From an uncultured Eubacteriales bacterium (lineage in GTDB: Bacteria > Bacillota > Clostridia > Christensenellales > CAG-314), in assembly GCA_949289125.1 (NCBI GenBank), contig CASEME010000010.1, forward strand, positions 1 to 64,000: DNA of 64,000 nucleotides. Reading direction: 5' to 3'. Position 1 is the first letter of the stretch, and the number at the start of each line of letters is the position of its first letter. A model generated the notes under the pieces. It ran no database searches and had not been told where the DNA came from. It was given only the letters and a program-made list of their open reading frames with translations. Shown in pieces: positions 17,774 through 25,262 of this stretch. The position numbers were made by a program, and so were the translations under genes.

Positions 17774-18841
17774 TTACAGTTTTGTGCCGCACTCGGGGCA
17801 GAACTTGGCAGTTGCTCTCACCTTAGCTCCGCATTGCGGACAATGTTTTTCCGAAGGCGTTTGTTTTGCGCCACATTCGGGGCAAAATTTGGCAGTTAGG
17901 CTCATCTTTGCGCCACACTGTGTGCAATGACGTTCGGCACTCTGTTGGGGCTGAGCAGAAGGTTGTTCAATAGGAGTATCTTTGGCATTGGCAAGATTGT
18001 TGAATACTCCACCCAACGCACCGCCTGCCTGACCTGCCATACCCATACCGATAAATGCACCTGCAGTACCCTGATTTTTTGCAAGGTCGCCCAAAGCGTC
18101 TGCTGCCTTTTTCTGAGCGTATGTACCCATCTTGTCGCCAAATATGCCAAGTGCTGTGCGTTCGTCCAACGCTTTTTCCACTTCTTCGGGGAAGTTGATA
18201 TTGACAATATTGTAATCGGTAAGCTCCAATCCCAATTCGGCAAACTGGTTGCGTGCATTGTTCATCACCATTCCGCCAAACTCGGTATAGTTGCTTGCCA
18301 TATCGAGCGCAGATATCTTGCTCTCTGCAATGGTATCGCTCATCTGCGACAAAAGTATGCTCTTGAGGTTGCCCTCTATGTCTTCTACGCTGTACTTGCC
18401 GTTAGTGCCAAATACTTCTTTTAGAAAAGTTGCCGCGTCTGCCACACGGAAAGAGAAGTTGCCGTGTGCTTTGATACGCACTACGCCAAAGTCTTTATCT
18501 CTTATAGTGATAGGGCTTGTTGTTCCCCACTTGCTGTCCAAAAACTGCTTGGTGTTGACAAAGTACAACTCTGCCTTGAAGCGTGATTCGCCCTGATACC
18601 ATATACTGCCTATGCCAGAGAGAATAGGCAAGTTTTTGGTAGTAAGTTTGTACTTACCGGGGGTGAAAACATCGGCAATCTGTCCCAAATGCACAAATAC
18701 GGCTACCTGAGACTCTCTTACCGTCAACTGCGAACCGCTCATTATTTCTTTGCCGTCCATAGGAAAGCGATATACTATCGTATCGCGTGAATCGTCTGTC
18801 CATTCCAAGACTTTCCACATCTGAGATTTGAACCAACCCAT
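17774..18841 (-). CDS. SPFH-domain protein with C-terminal zinc ribbons (YdjI-like)
   Basis: A 355-residue protein. Residues about 25-250 form an SPFH/Band 7 domain (virion-core-like type: GSQLTVRESQVAVFVHLGQIADVFTPGKY). A Gly/Ala-rich linker follows, then two CxxCG...CPECG zinc ribbons (about 301-322 and 329-351). It has no membrane helix and so needs a partner to reach the membrane. YdjI of B. subtilis has this layout and is recruited by YdjG/YdjH in a PspA-linked envelope stress system. The zinc-ribbon membrane protein downstream would be that partner. A TATAAT -10 box (18900-18905) precedes the gene. No PspA gene is in the window. Confidence 0.85.
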   Translation of the reverse strand: MGWFKSQMWKVLEWTDDSRDTIVYRFPMDGKEIMSGSQLTVRESQVAVFVHLGQIADVFTPGKYKLTTKNLPILSGIGSIWYQGESRFKAELYFVNTKQFLDSKWGTTSPITIRDKDFGVVRIKAHGNFSFRVADAATFLKEVFGTNGKYSVEDIEGNLKSILLSQMSDTIAESKISALDMASNYTEFGGMVMNNARNQFAELGLELTDYNIVNINFPEEVEKALDERTALGIFGDKMGTYAQKKAADALGDLAKNQGTAGAFIGMGMAGQAGGALGGVFNNLANAKDTPIEQPSAQPQQSAERHCTQCGAKMSLTAKFCPECGAKQTPSEKHCPQCGAKVRATAKFCPECGTKL

Positions 18842-18960
18842 ATTATACCTCCGTTATGAGCGTTGCAAAAGACGCAACTACTCAAAATAAGTTATTTACA
18901 TTATATCACAACAATGTCGGAAAATAAATAGTTTTGCAACACAAAATACTCTCACCACAC

Positions 18961-19002
18961 AAAAAATACCCCTGCACACTAACGTTTAGATGCAAGGGTA
19001 TT
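18961..19002 (-). terminator. Terminator of nrdD-nrdG-dut
   Basis: Twelve-base stem with one mismatch (AATACCCTTGCA / TGCAGGGGTATT) and a run of six T on the minus strand, about 90 bases after dut. Confidence 0.8.
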
Positions 19003-19093
19003 GCTTTTAGTTGTTGTTAAACTACGCTTTACGCTACTTATGCGTGCCGTTTTGTTAGTTGTAAATATATCTCAATACAACACATCGCATAGG

Positions 19094-19591
19094 TTACATA
19101 CCCGTGCTGCCCAAACCGCCGTTGCGCTCGACAACTACATCGTCGTCCTCTGTCAGACCGTATCTGACAAACACACCTTGGGCAAACGCAGTACCGCTTT
19201 TTATCGTCAACTGTTCGTTACCTTCGTTGGTCATACGCACAAATATATGTCCTTCGTTGGCACTGTCGCTATAGTCGGCGTCAATTACACCCACAGTATT
19301 ATTTAGGCGCAAACGATACTTAAAGCCCAAACCGCTACGTGGCACAATGAGCAATACCCAATCGCAAGGCATAAGCGCACGTATTGCCGTTGCCACCGTT
19401 ACCGTTTCGCCCGCCTCAAGCACAATGTCATAGGGTGCAAAAAAGTCGTAGCCTGCCGAACACTTGGTAGCACGCTTGGGTAACAGCACGTTTTGCCACA
19501 CTACTGAAGCGTTGTCGAGCTTGGGACAGTCTACAACATAGCGTGCCTCGCTTACTTTTTCAAATTTGGCAAGTTTTCTTTGTTGAGCCAT
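19094..19591 (-). CDS. dut: dUTP diphosphatase
   Basis: Hydrolyses dUTP to dUMP and PPi, keeping uracil out of DNA and feeding dTMP synthesis. It is a trimeric-type dUTPase of 165 residues with all five motifs: 1 AGYDFFAPYD, 2 PRSGLGFKY, 3 NNTVGVIDADY (the catalytic Asp; commonly N-x-x-G-x-ID-x-DY), 4 SGTAFAQGVF, 5 NGGLGSTGM. The TAATG overlap with the nrdG stop and the GAGGTGG site within nrdG show cotranscription and coupling. The pairing with anaerobic ribonucleotide reductase makes a compact dNTP supply operon. Confidence 0.94.
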   Translation of the reverse strand: MAQQRKLAKFEKVSEARYVVDCPKLDNASVVWQNVLLPKRATKCSAGYDFFAPYDIVLEAGETVTVATAIRALMPCDWVLLIVPRSGLGFKYRLRLNNTVGVIDADYSDSANEGHIFVRMTNEGNEQLTIKSGTAFAQGVFVRYGLTEDDDVVVERNGGLGSTGM

Positions 19592-20088
19592 TATTCCACC
19601 TCATAAAACAGTACAGGTTTGTCCTTACCAACACTCTTTTTGCAATCGATTATGCGTTGATTGGAACTTCCTACCCAATGCAGGTCGAGCGATTTTTTTT
19701 CTATATCAAACCTACCGTCCACAAGTACGTCTATGTAGCGGATAAGCTCGAGGTCTTTTACCAATCCCCACAAATAGCCTGTATACACCCAAATTGTTTT
19801 GTTGGGATATTTGGCGCGCACTTCTTTTACAAGTTGCGCCACGTCTTTGCGGTTTTGCAAATGCAACGGATCTCCGCCCGACAAAGTAAGTCCAGATACA
19901 TAATCTTTGTCAAGCTCAGCAAAAATTTCCTGCTTTGCCGCTTCGTCAAAGGGCAAACCGCCGTCCACGTCCCACGTTATTGGATTGTGACACCCTGGAC
20001 AGTGATGTTCGCAACCTGTCACCCACAGCACTACTCTCAAACCGTCGCCGTTGAGCATATCATCTTTGGTTATGTTATGATAATTCAT
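19591..20088 (-). CDS. nrdG: Anaerobic ribonucleotide reductase activating enzyme
   Basis: Radical SAM enzyme that puts the glycyl radical on NrdD. A 165-residue protein with the cluster motif CEHHCPGC (C-x3-C-x2-C) near residue 27-34, followed by NPITWD, and GGDP (LTLSGGDPL), which binds SAM. The start at 20088 gives the standard opening MNYHNITKDDMLNGDGLRVV. An AAGGT lies 11 bases before; earlier in-frame starts lack a site. It sits 53 bases after nrdD and overlaps dut. Confidence 0.95.
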   Translation of the reverse strand: MNYHNITKDDMLNGDGLRVVLWVTGCEHHCPGCHNPITWDVDGGLPFDEAAKQEIFAELDKDYVSGLTLSGGDPLHLQNRKDVAQLVKEVRAKYPNKTIWVYTGYLWGLVKDLELIRYIDVLVDGRFDIEKKSLDLHWVGSSNQRIIDCKKSVGKDKPVLFYEVE

Positions 20089-20141
20089 TGTTGCAACTAC
20101 CTTTTGCATCGTCAAAGCATACTTTGCTTGCTACCAACGCA

Positions 20142-22262
20142 TTACATACTTTTGCGGTCTTTTATTTCTGCCATCTTAGCGGCGTTGAGTCTTGTATCGC
20201 CCTTAACGCGCGAATAAGACAAGTAACCGTTCATACGGTCTATTTTTGTAAGGTTTTTACTGCCGCATACAGGGCAAACGTCCATATTGAGCTCCTCGTG
20301 ACCGCAATCGTCGCAGTAGGACAATGCAAGGTTGACACCTTCATAGAAGCCCATTTTCATAGCGCGGCGCACCAATGTTTTGATTGCCTCTATGTTGTAG
20401 TCTACGGGATACTTGACATACTGTATTTTGCCACCGTTCATCAGATTCCAAAAACGTTTTTCGAGGTCTTGCTTTTCGATAGGAGTGATATCCTCGGTAA
20501 CATGGCAGTGAAAACTGTTTGTTACGTACGGTCTGTCCGATACGCCCTCGATAACGCCGTATTCCTTGCGGAACTGTTCTATCTGCAGTCCGCACAAACT
20601 CTCTGCAGGTGTGCCATACAATGCGTACAAGTAGCCGTCCGCTTCCTTAAACTCTGCTACCTTTTGGTTGATGTATTGCATTACTTCGAGTGCAAACTGT
20701 CCGTCCTGAGCTATGGACTGGCCGTTGTACAACTGTTGAAGCTCGTTGAGTGCTGTTATACCAAAGGAAGCTGTTGCCGACTTCAACAAAGGCTTGATTT
20801 TGTCGGTGTAATTGAGATGTCCGCCCAAAAAACCGCCTTCACAGTAAGCAAGAGGGTTGGTAGAAGCACGCATTTCGCCAAGATAGTCGTATGTGCGCTT
20901 GTGCAGATTGCGTATCATCTCGAGATAGTAATCGAGCACTGCATAGAAGTCTTTGTTTTCACGACGTGCCTTTGCAAGTATCATAGGAAGATGCAAGCTA
21001 ATTGCGCCAATGTTGAATCTGCCCACAAAAATAGGCTTGTCGTTAGCGTCTGCAGGTTTGATACCGCCACGCTCGTACCAAGGCGACAAAAATGCTCTGC
21101 AACCCATCGGGCTTACTACTCTGCCGTACTTTTTGTACATATCGGCAACGTAGCCTTCGCCTGTAAGACTGAGCCAGTCGGGATACATTGCCTTGCTGCT
21201 GCAAAGTATGCCTGCCTCAAATACGTCTTCCAAGGGCTTGCCTGCTCCGTGCAAGTTTTCGTCATAAAGGAAAATAACTTTGGGGAAAAGCACGGGCTTT
21301 TTGTGACCGGGCTTGCCCTGACCGTTTTTGCGCACTTCGAGCAATGTTTTGGCTGCAAGTTTGCCAAATTCCGAAGTTGCAAGTCCCATTGTTACAGATA
21401 TGAAGGGATAGTCGCCTCTGCTTGACGCTACTGTATTGAATTTGTACTCCCAACCTTGAAAACCTTGACGCATATCGTTGGCAATGTCGTTCATGGCTGT
21501 TTCGTGAGCTTTTTCGGCGCTGATGCCCAAAGCAATATACTTTTCGTAGTACAGCTTGTAGGACTTTTCGGCATATTTTTCCATCATCTTGTCCACTTCG
21601 GGCAAGGTGAAACCGCCGTACTGCTGACTTGCTGCGCTAAGCACTATGTCGCCTACAACGTCAAAAGCAACGTCCAATGTCTTGGGCTCGTTGTACCAGA
21701 TGTTGCCCATCTCAAAACCGCCTTCCATAACGGCAGGCACATTGAACAGACAGCAGTTCATTGTGTCACGACGTGCAGACATATCGTGAATATAGATATA
21801 TCCGTCACGGCAAGCCTGCAACTCTTCGGTGGTGAGGAAAAACTTTTGATACAGTTGCTTGTTGAGCTGATTGAATATCAGACTGCGCTTGGTAGATACC
21901 AATGCACTGTCGGCATTGCTGTTTTCTTTGTCGCCGATATACATAATTGCCTGACTCTTTTTGTACACGTCGTCCAACATGTGCACAAAGTCCTGCTTGT
22001 AGTTGCGGTAATCGCGGTAGCTCTTTGCTACTTCGGGGCTCAACTGCTCCAATGCGCCCTCTACTATGCTGTGCATCTGAGCAATGCGCACTTCTTCGCT
22101 TTCCAACGCTTTTACACGCTGTTCTACTATTACACAAAGTCTGTCCCAATCTTTTTGCGAAAACTCCACCATAGCGCGTGTAGCGGACTTTCTGACGGCG
22201 GCAACAACCTTGTTGACATCAAAGGCTTCTTTGGTTCCATCTTTCTTGATTACGTATATCAT
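20142..22262 (-). CDS. nrdD: Anaerobic (class III) ribonucleoside-triphosphate reductase
   Basis: Makes dNTPs from NTPs without oxygen using a glycyl radical. 706 residues. An N-terminal ATP-cone (about 1-95, IKKDGTKEAFDVNKVVAAV) gives allosteric control. The C-terminus has a four-Cys zinc site (CDDCG...CPVCG) and the glycyl radical segment RMNGYLS; the tail ends AAKMAEIKDR. ATG at 22262 has GAGG eight bases upstream and gives the usual MIYVIKKDGT start. Expression is likely NrdR-controlled: a box matching the NrdR palindrome lies just before the ribosome site. Confidence 0.95.
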   Translation of the reverse strand: MIYVIKKDGTKEAFDVNKVVAAVRKSATRAMVEFSQKDWDRLCVIVEQRVKALESEEVRIAQMHSIVEGALEQLSPEVAKSYRDYRNYKQDFVHMLDDVYKKSQAIMYIGDKENSNADSALVSTKRSLIFNQLNKQLYQKFFLTTEELQACRDGYIYIHDMSARRDTMNCCLFNVPAVMEGGFEMGNIWYNEPKTLDVAFDVVGDIVLSAASQQYGGFTLPEVDKMMEKYAEKSYKLYYEKYIALGISAEKAHETAMNDIANDMRQGFQGWEYKFNTVASSRGDYPFISVTMGLATSEFGKLAAKTLLEVRKNGQGKPGHKKPVLFPKVIFLYDENLHGAGKPLEDVFEAGILCSSKAMYPDWLSLTGEGYVADMYKKYGRVVSPMGCRAFLSPWYERGGIKPADANDKPIFVGRFNIGAISLHLPMILAKARRENKDFYAVLDYYLEMIRNLHKRTYDYLGEMRASTNPLAYCEGGFLGGHLNYTDKIKPLLKSATASFGITALNELQQLYNGQSIAQDGQFALEVMQYINQKVAEFKEADGYLYALYGTPAESLCGLQIEQFRKEYGVIEGVSDRPYVTNSFHCHVTEDITPIEKQDLEKRFWNLMNGGKIQYVKYPVDYNIEAIKTLVRRAMKMGFYEGVNLALSYCDDCGHEELNMDVCPVCGSKNLTKIDRMNGYLSYSRVKGDTRLNAAKMAEIKDRKSM

Positions 22263-22272
22263 AAGTAAAACC

Positions 22273-22288
22273 TCACTATATATTGTGG
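22273..22288 (-). promoter_or_regulatory. NrdR-like box in the nrdD leader
   Basis: The 16-mer TCACTATATATTGTGG agrees at 13 of 16 positions with the NrdR consensus palindrome ACACTATATATAGTGT. It lies between the transcription start and the nrdD ribosome site. A weaker second half-match is at 22303-22318, about one NrdR spacing (30 bp) away. Confidence 0.6.
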
Positions 22289-22321
22289 TGTTGCACCTTC
22301 GCACAACACAAATGTTTCTTA

Positions 22322-22350
22322 ATGATAGCAGTATTGGGCAAAAAAATCAA
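22322..22350 (-). promoter_or_regulatory. Promoter of nrdD-nrdG-dut
   Basis: TTGATT and TATCAT with a 17-bp spacer; predicted start near 22315, so the NrdR-like boxes lie at and just after the start site. Confidence 0.65.
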
Positions 22351-22691
22351 TGCTTTTTGACAAGAACGACAAAGCTCTTTTTTCATTTTTTGAGTGGTCG
22401 TTGACAATGTCTAAAAGTGGAAAAATTTGTAAAAATTTGCGCAAACGATTGGGTGGCGTTGTTGTGTGTACAGTCTGCAACAAACACAACACTTAACCAC
22501 AAAATTTGTGCAACTATTTGTAAAAAAATTGCCCTATATTTATTATACACCTGCTTTGTAAAAGTTGACGGCAAAATGTGACAATGTGGGCTGTGTGTAA
22601 ATATTACCACACTAATACAAACAAAATTTGCCTATCGAGATTATTATTTTGCCGATATGTACACACTACTAATAGTTAAGGAGGTGCCTAT

Positions 22692-22841
22692 ATGAAAACT
22701 TGTCTCAGATGCAACGGCAATATTGCCGACGACGACTATTGCACTTGCACACACTGTCACAAAAATATATGCCCTGGCTGCGCTCGCAACGAAAACTACG
22801 TTTGCCCCGAATGTGGCGGTGACATAAGTTACTTATCTTAA
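22692..22841 (+). CDS. 49-residue double zinc-ribbon protein
   Basis: A short gene with a perfect AAGGAGGTG site eight bases from its ATG. Nine cysteines form two ribbons: CLRCN...CTCTHC and CPGC...CPEC (C-x2-C repeats), plus a His pair. The compact knuckle arrangement resembles rubredoxin-like or small nucleic-acid-binding zinc proteins, but I cannot name a family. It stands alone between nrdD (divergent) and an inverted repeat element, with a terminator about 140 bases past its stop. Confidence 0.75.
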   Translation: MKTCLRCNGNIADDDYCTCTHCHKNICPGCARNENYVCPECGGDISYLS

Positions 22842-22920
22842 TGTAGGGATTTCACCCCTACCACCCCACAAGGGCTTTGCCCTTGACCCAGCAGGAGCAT
22901 AGCCCCTGCACCCGTTCTAA
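22842..22920 (+). repeat. Repeat copy A of an inverted pair
   Basis: About 79 bases beginning TGTAGGGATTTCACCCCTAC, followed by an AAGGGC-TTT-GCCCTT hairpin and an AGCAGGAGC...CCTGCACCC segment. It is related in inverted orientation to 23080-23143. It begins right at the stop of the 49-residue gene. Confidence 0.7.
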
Positions 22921-22977
22921 GGTATATCTACTGCTGACTTTTATTGAGTATATACGCATATAAGACATAAAGTAATA

Positions 22978-23016
22978 AAGCAACAATCTACTTGACAGTA
23001 AATTGTTGCTTTTTTT
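22978..23016 (+). terminator. Terminator between the inverted repeats
   Basis: Ten-base perfect stem AAGCAACAAT / ATTGTTGCTT with a 14-base loop and a run of seven T. Probably ends the 49-residue gene transcript. Confidence 0.85.
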
Positions 23017-23055
23017 CCAATAGATGTATTTGTATGGTCAAGTTTGTCTAGTTAT

Positions 23056-23143
23056 GCTCTTGCCGACGGCAAGAGCCAGCACCACACACAAGTGGGTGCA
23101 TGGGCTTCGCTCCTGCTGGGGTTGTAGGGGTGAAACCACTACA
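23056..23143 (-). repeat. Repeat copy B of the inverted pair
   Basis: Read on the minus strand it starts TGTAGTGGTTTCACCCCTAC, then AACCCCAGCAGGAGCGAAGCCC and ATGCACCCAC. It aligns with copy A except that the internal AAGGGCTTTGCCCTT hairpin is absent. A separate nine-base hairpin (GCTCTTGCC / GGCAAGAGC, 23056-23076) follows. Such GC-rich elements in an AT-rich intergenic region look like small non-autonomous palindromic repeats. Confidence 0.65.
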
Positions 23144-23159
23144 TAAAAAACAAAAAATA

Positions 23160-23705
23160 CTATTTCTGATAAGCTTCTTCCTTCAAAACGCACACGTCAC
23201 GCAAAGCGCGGTATTTTTCGTCAAAGTCGAGGCCATAACCGATAACAAATTCGTCAGGTATCTCAAAGCCAATGTATTTTACTTCTACATCTACTCTGCG
23301 GCGAGACGGTTTGCTAAGCAAAGTGCTTACCTCCACAGACTTTGCGTTGCGGCTGTACAAAAGGTCTTTTAAGTGCGACAAGGTAAGTCCGCTGTCTACA
23401 ATATCTTCTACAATCAGCACGTCTCTACCCTCTACAGACACGCTGAGATCTTTGACAATAGTTATACTTCCGCTTGTCGATGTGCCCGAACCGTAACTCG
23501 ATACAGACATAAAGTCCACTTCTGCATTGACATCTACTTCACGCAAAAGGTCGGCAAGATATACCCACGCTCCCTTAAGTACGCCTATTACCAACAAATC
23601 TTTGCCTTTGTAGTCGTTGGTGATAAGTTTGCCCAATTCTTTGATGCGCTTTGCAATAGCCTTGCTGTCAATAAGCGTCTGCTTTATCATGTCGTTGTGC
23701 TCCAT
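23160..23705 (-). CDS. hpt: Hypoxanthine phosphoribosyltransferase
   Basis: Salvages hypoxanthine and guanine to IMP and GMP using PRPP. 181 residues, standard. The PRPP-binding motif is VLIVEDIVDSGLTL (about 98-111), with GVLKGA (PPi loop) earlier and FVIGYGLDFDEKYR near the C-terminus. AAGGAGG is inside the end of tilS and the start overlaps the tilS stop as TAATG. The tilS-hpt pair is a conserved Firmicute arrangement. Confidence 0.95.
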   Translation of the reverse strand: MEHNDMIKQTLIDSKAIAKRIKELGKLITNDYKGKDLLVIGVLKGAWVYLADLLREVDVNAEVDFMSVSSYGSGTSTSGSITIVKDLSVSVEGRDVLIVEDIVDSGLTLSHLKDLLYSRNAKSVEVSTLLSKPSRRRVDVEVKYIGFEIPDEFVIGYGLDFDEKYRALRDVCVLKEEAYQK

Positions 23706-25003
23706 TAGTGTTGCCCCTCCTTAGTAATGTATAAGTAATATTTTACGGACGTATTGCTGTCCGTGCGCACACTTTGTGATATCTCTACGCCTACAACTGC
23801 CAACACAATGTTGTCTGTTGCCACTATGGGTACAAGCTCCCTGTCGCGGCGAGATATTTTTTTGTCTATAAAGTAGCGTGACAACAGCTTTGTGCCGCCG
23901 CCAAACTTGGTAAACATATCACCCTTAATGGGCGTACGTATAACGGCGTTATCGGGTATTTTGTGGGCGTCTACAACAAGTACTTTGCCTGTCGTTTGGC
24001 TGTCATCAGGTGCAACGTCCTCTATTACCAATATACCGCCGGCTATTGCAAACTTGCCTTTACCAAAAGGATAGCTGTATGTGCAAGGCTTGCTACTATC
24101 ACCTTGTATAAGTATGGTGACGTATTGATAGTCGTTGACTGCCTTAAGTCCAAAAGGCAAATTGATGGTTTTGCCGCCGCAGTTGTTGGCAAGTCCAATA
24201 ATATCTAAGTAATGCACTCTTTCTATATCGTGCCAATATCCCAACTGTATCAACACTTTGTCCACTATTCTATAAGCAATAGCGTCGTTGTTTTGCAACA
24301 AATTGATAGGTATGGACGCTCCGTTGCGAGTAAACTTTACTTGCGAAATATCTGCCAATTTGTCAAGTACGGCGTTGTCGGCTGCGGCATTTTGCCCAAA
24401 GCGCACAATGTTGTCTACAACACCCAAATTGTATTGTTGCAACAGCGGCATAACCTTGTGCCTTATAAAATTGCGCCTATAAGCCGTGTCACTGTTGGTC
24501 TCGTCCTCACAATAGGGCACATTGTGCTGTTGACAGTACTTAACAAGTTGTGCCTTGGTATAACTAAGCACGGGACGAAGATATTTGCCGTCCTGCTCAC
24601 GAATACCCTCAGCACCTTTTATACCGCTACCTCGCAACACGTGCATAAGTATTGTTTCTGCATTGTCGTCTTTGTTGTGCGCAAGACACACAAAGTGGTA
24701 ATTGCTTGATAGCTTGTCAAACAGTTGTCTGCGCAAAATACGTGCGCCTGTCTCGACAGATACACCGTGCTCTTTGCAATAGGCGTTGACGTCCATATTG
24801 TGCACAATACACTTTATCTGCCTTGCATTGCAATATTGCTCTACAAGCTGACAATCTCGTTGCGCAGTTGTGCGCAAACCGTGATTGATTGTTAGTACGT
24901 CAAAATTCAATCGGGCATTGGCAAACATATCCAACATAGCCATGCTGTCCGAGCCTCCCGATACGGCAAGCAAATATTTGTATTTAGCGTCGACATGCTT
25001 CAT
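23705..25003 (-). CDS. tilS: tRNA(Ile)-lysidine synthase
   Basis: Modifies C34 of the CAU-anticodon tRNA-Ile to lysidine, so that it reads AUA. 432 residues. The N-terminal PP-loop ATPase motif is AVSGGSDS (about 15-22), followed by TINHGLR and the HNKDDNAET signature. The C-terminal substrate-binding domain includes KRR-type contacts around TKFGGGTKLLSRYFIDKKI. I place the start at 25003 (MKHVDAKYKYLLAVSGG): a promoter with TATAAT ends seven bases before it and no ribosome site is present, so the message appears leaderless. Earlier starts would fall inside the promoter. Confidence 0.92.
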   Translation of the reverse strand: MKHVDAKYKYLLAVSGGSDSMAMLDMFANARLNFDVLTINHGLRTTAQRDCQLVEQYCNARQIKCIVHNMDVNAYCKEHGVSVETGARILRRQLFDKLSSNYHFVCLAHNKDDNAETILMHVLRGSGIKGAEGIREQDGKYLRPVLSYTKAQLVKYCQQHNVPYCEDETNSDTAYRRNFIRHKVMPLLQQYNLGVVDNIVRFGQNAAADNAVLDKLADISQVKFTRNGASIPINLLQNNDAIAYRIVDKVLIQLGYWHDIERVHYLDIIGLANNCGGKTINLPFGLKAVNDYQYVTILIQGDSSKPCTYSYPFGKGKFAIAGGILVIEDVAPDDSQTTGKVLVVDAHKIPDNAVIRTPIKGDMFTKFGGGTKLLSRYFIDKKISRRDRELVPIVATDNIVLAVVGVEISQSVRTDSNTSVKYYLYITKEGQH

Positions 25004-25010
25004 ATTGCAG

Positions 25011-25039
25011 ATTATAACACACTGTGACATTTTGTACAA
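25011..25039 (-). promoter_or_regulatory. Promoter of tilS-hpt giving a leaderless mRNA
   Basis: TTGTAC and perfect TATAAT with a 17-bp spacer. The -10 box ends seven bases before the tilS ATG, placing the transcription start at or one base before the start codon. Confidence 0.7.
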
Positions 25040-25262
25040 CACAATACCGCATAAAATGTGCTGTCAATAACAGTTAAACTGCCACCAACGGCATAGTTGG
25101 CAAACATTATCTGCTTGGTTGATACTGGCAAAGAAAGACGGACAGCCCGTACATACAGACTGTCCGCACATAACTTTGTTACTATGCCCAATGTTAGTTA
25201 ATACCAACATACTACACGCTACACCCGCGTGGTTGCACAAAGTGTGTAAAGTTGACCACAAA

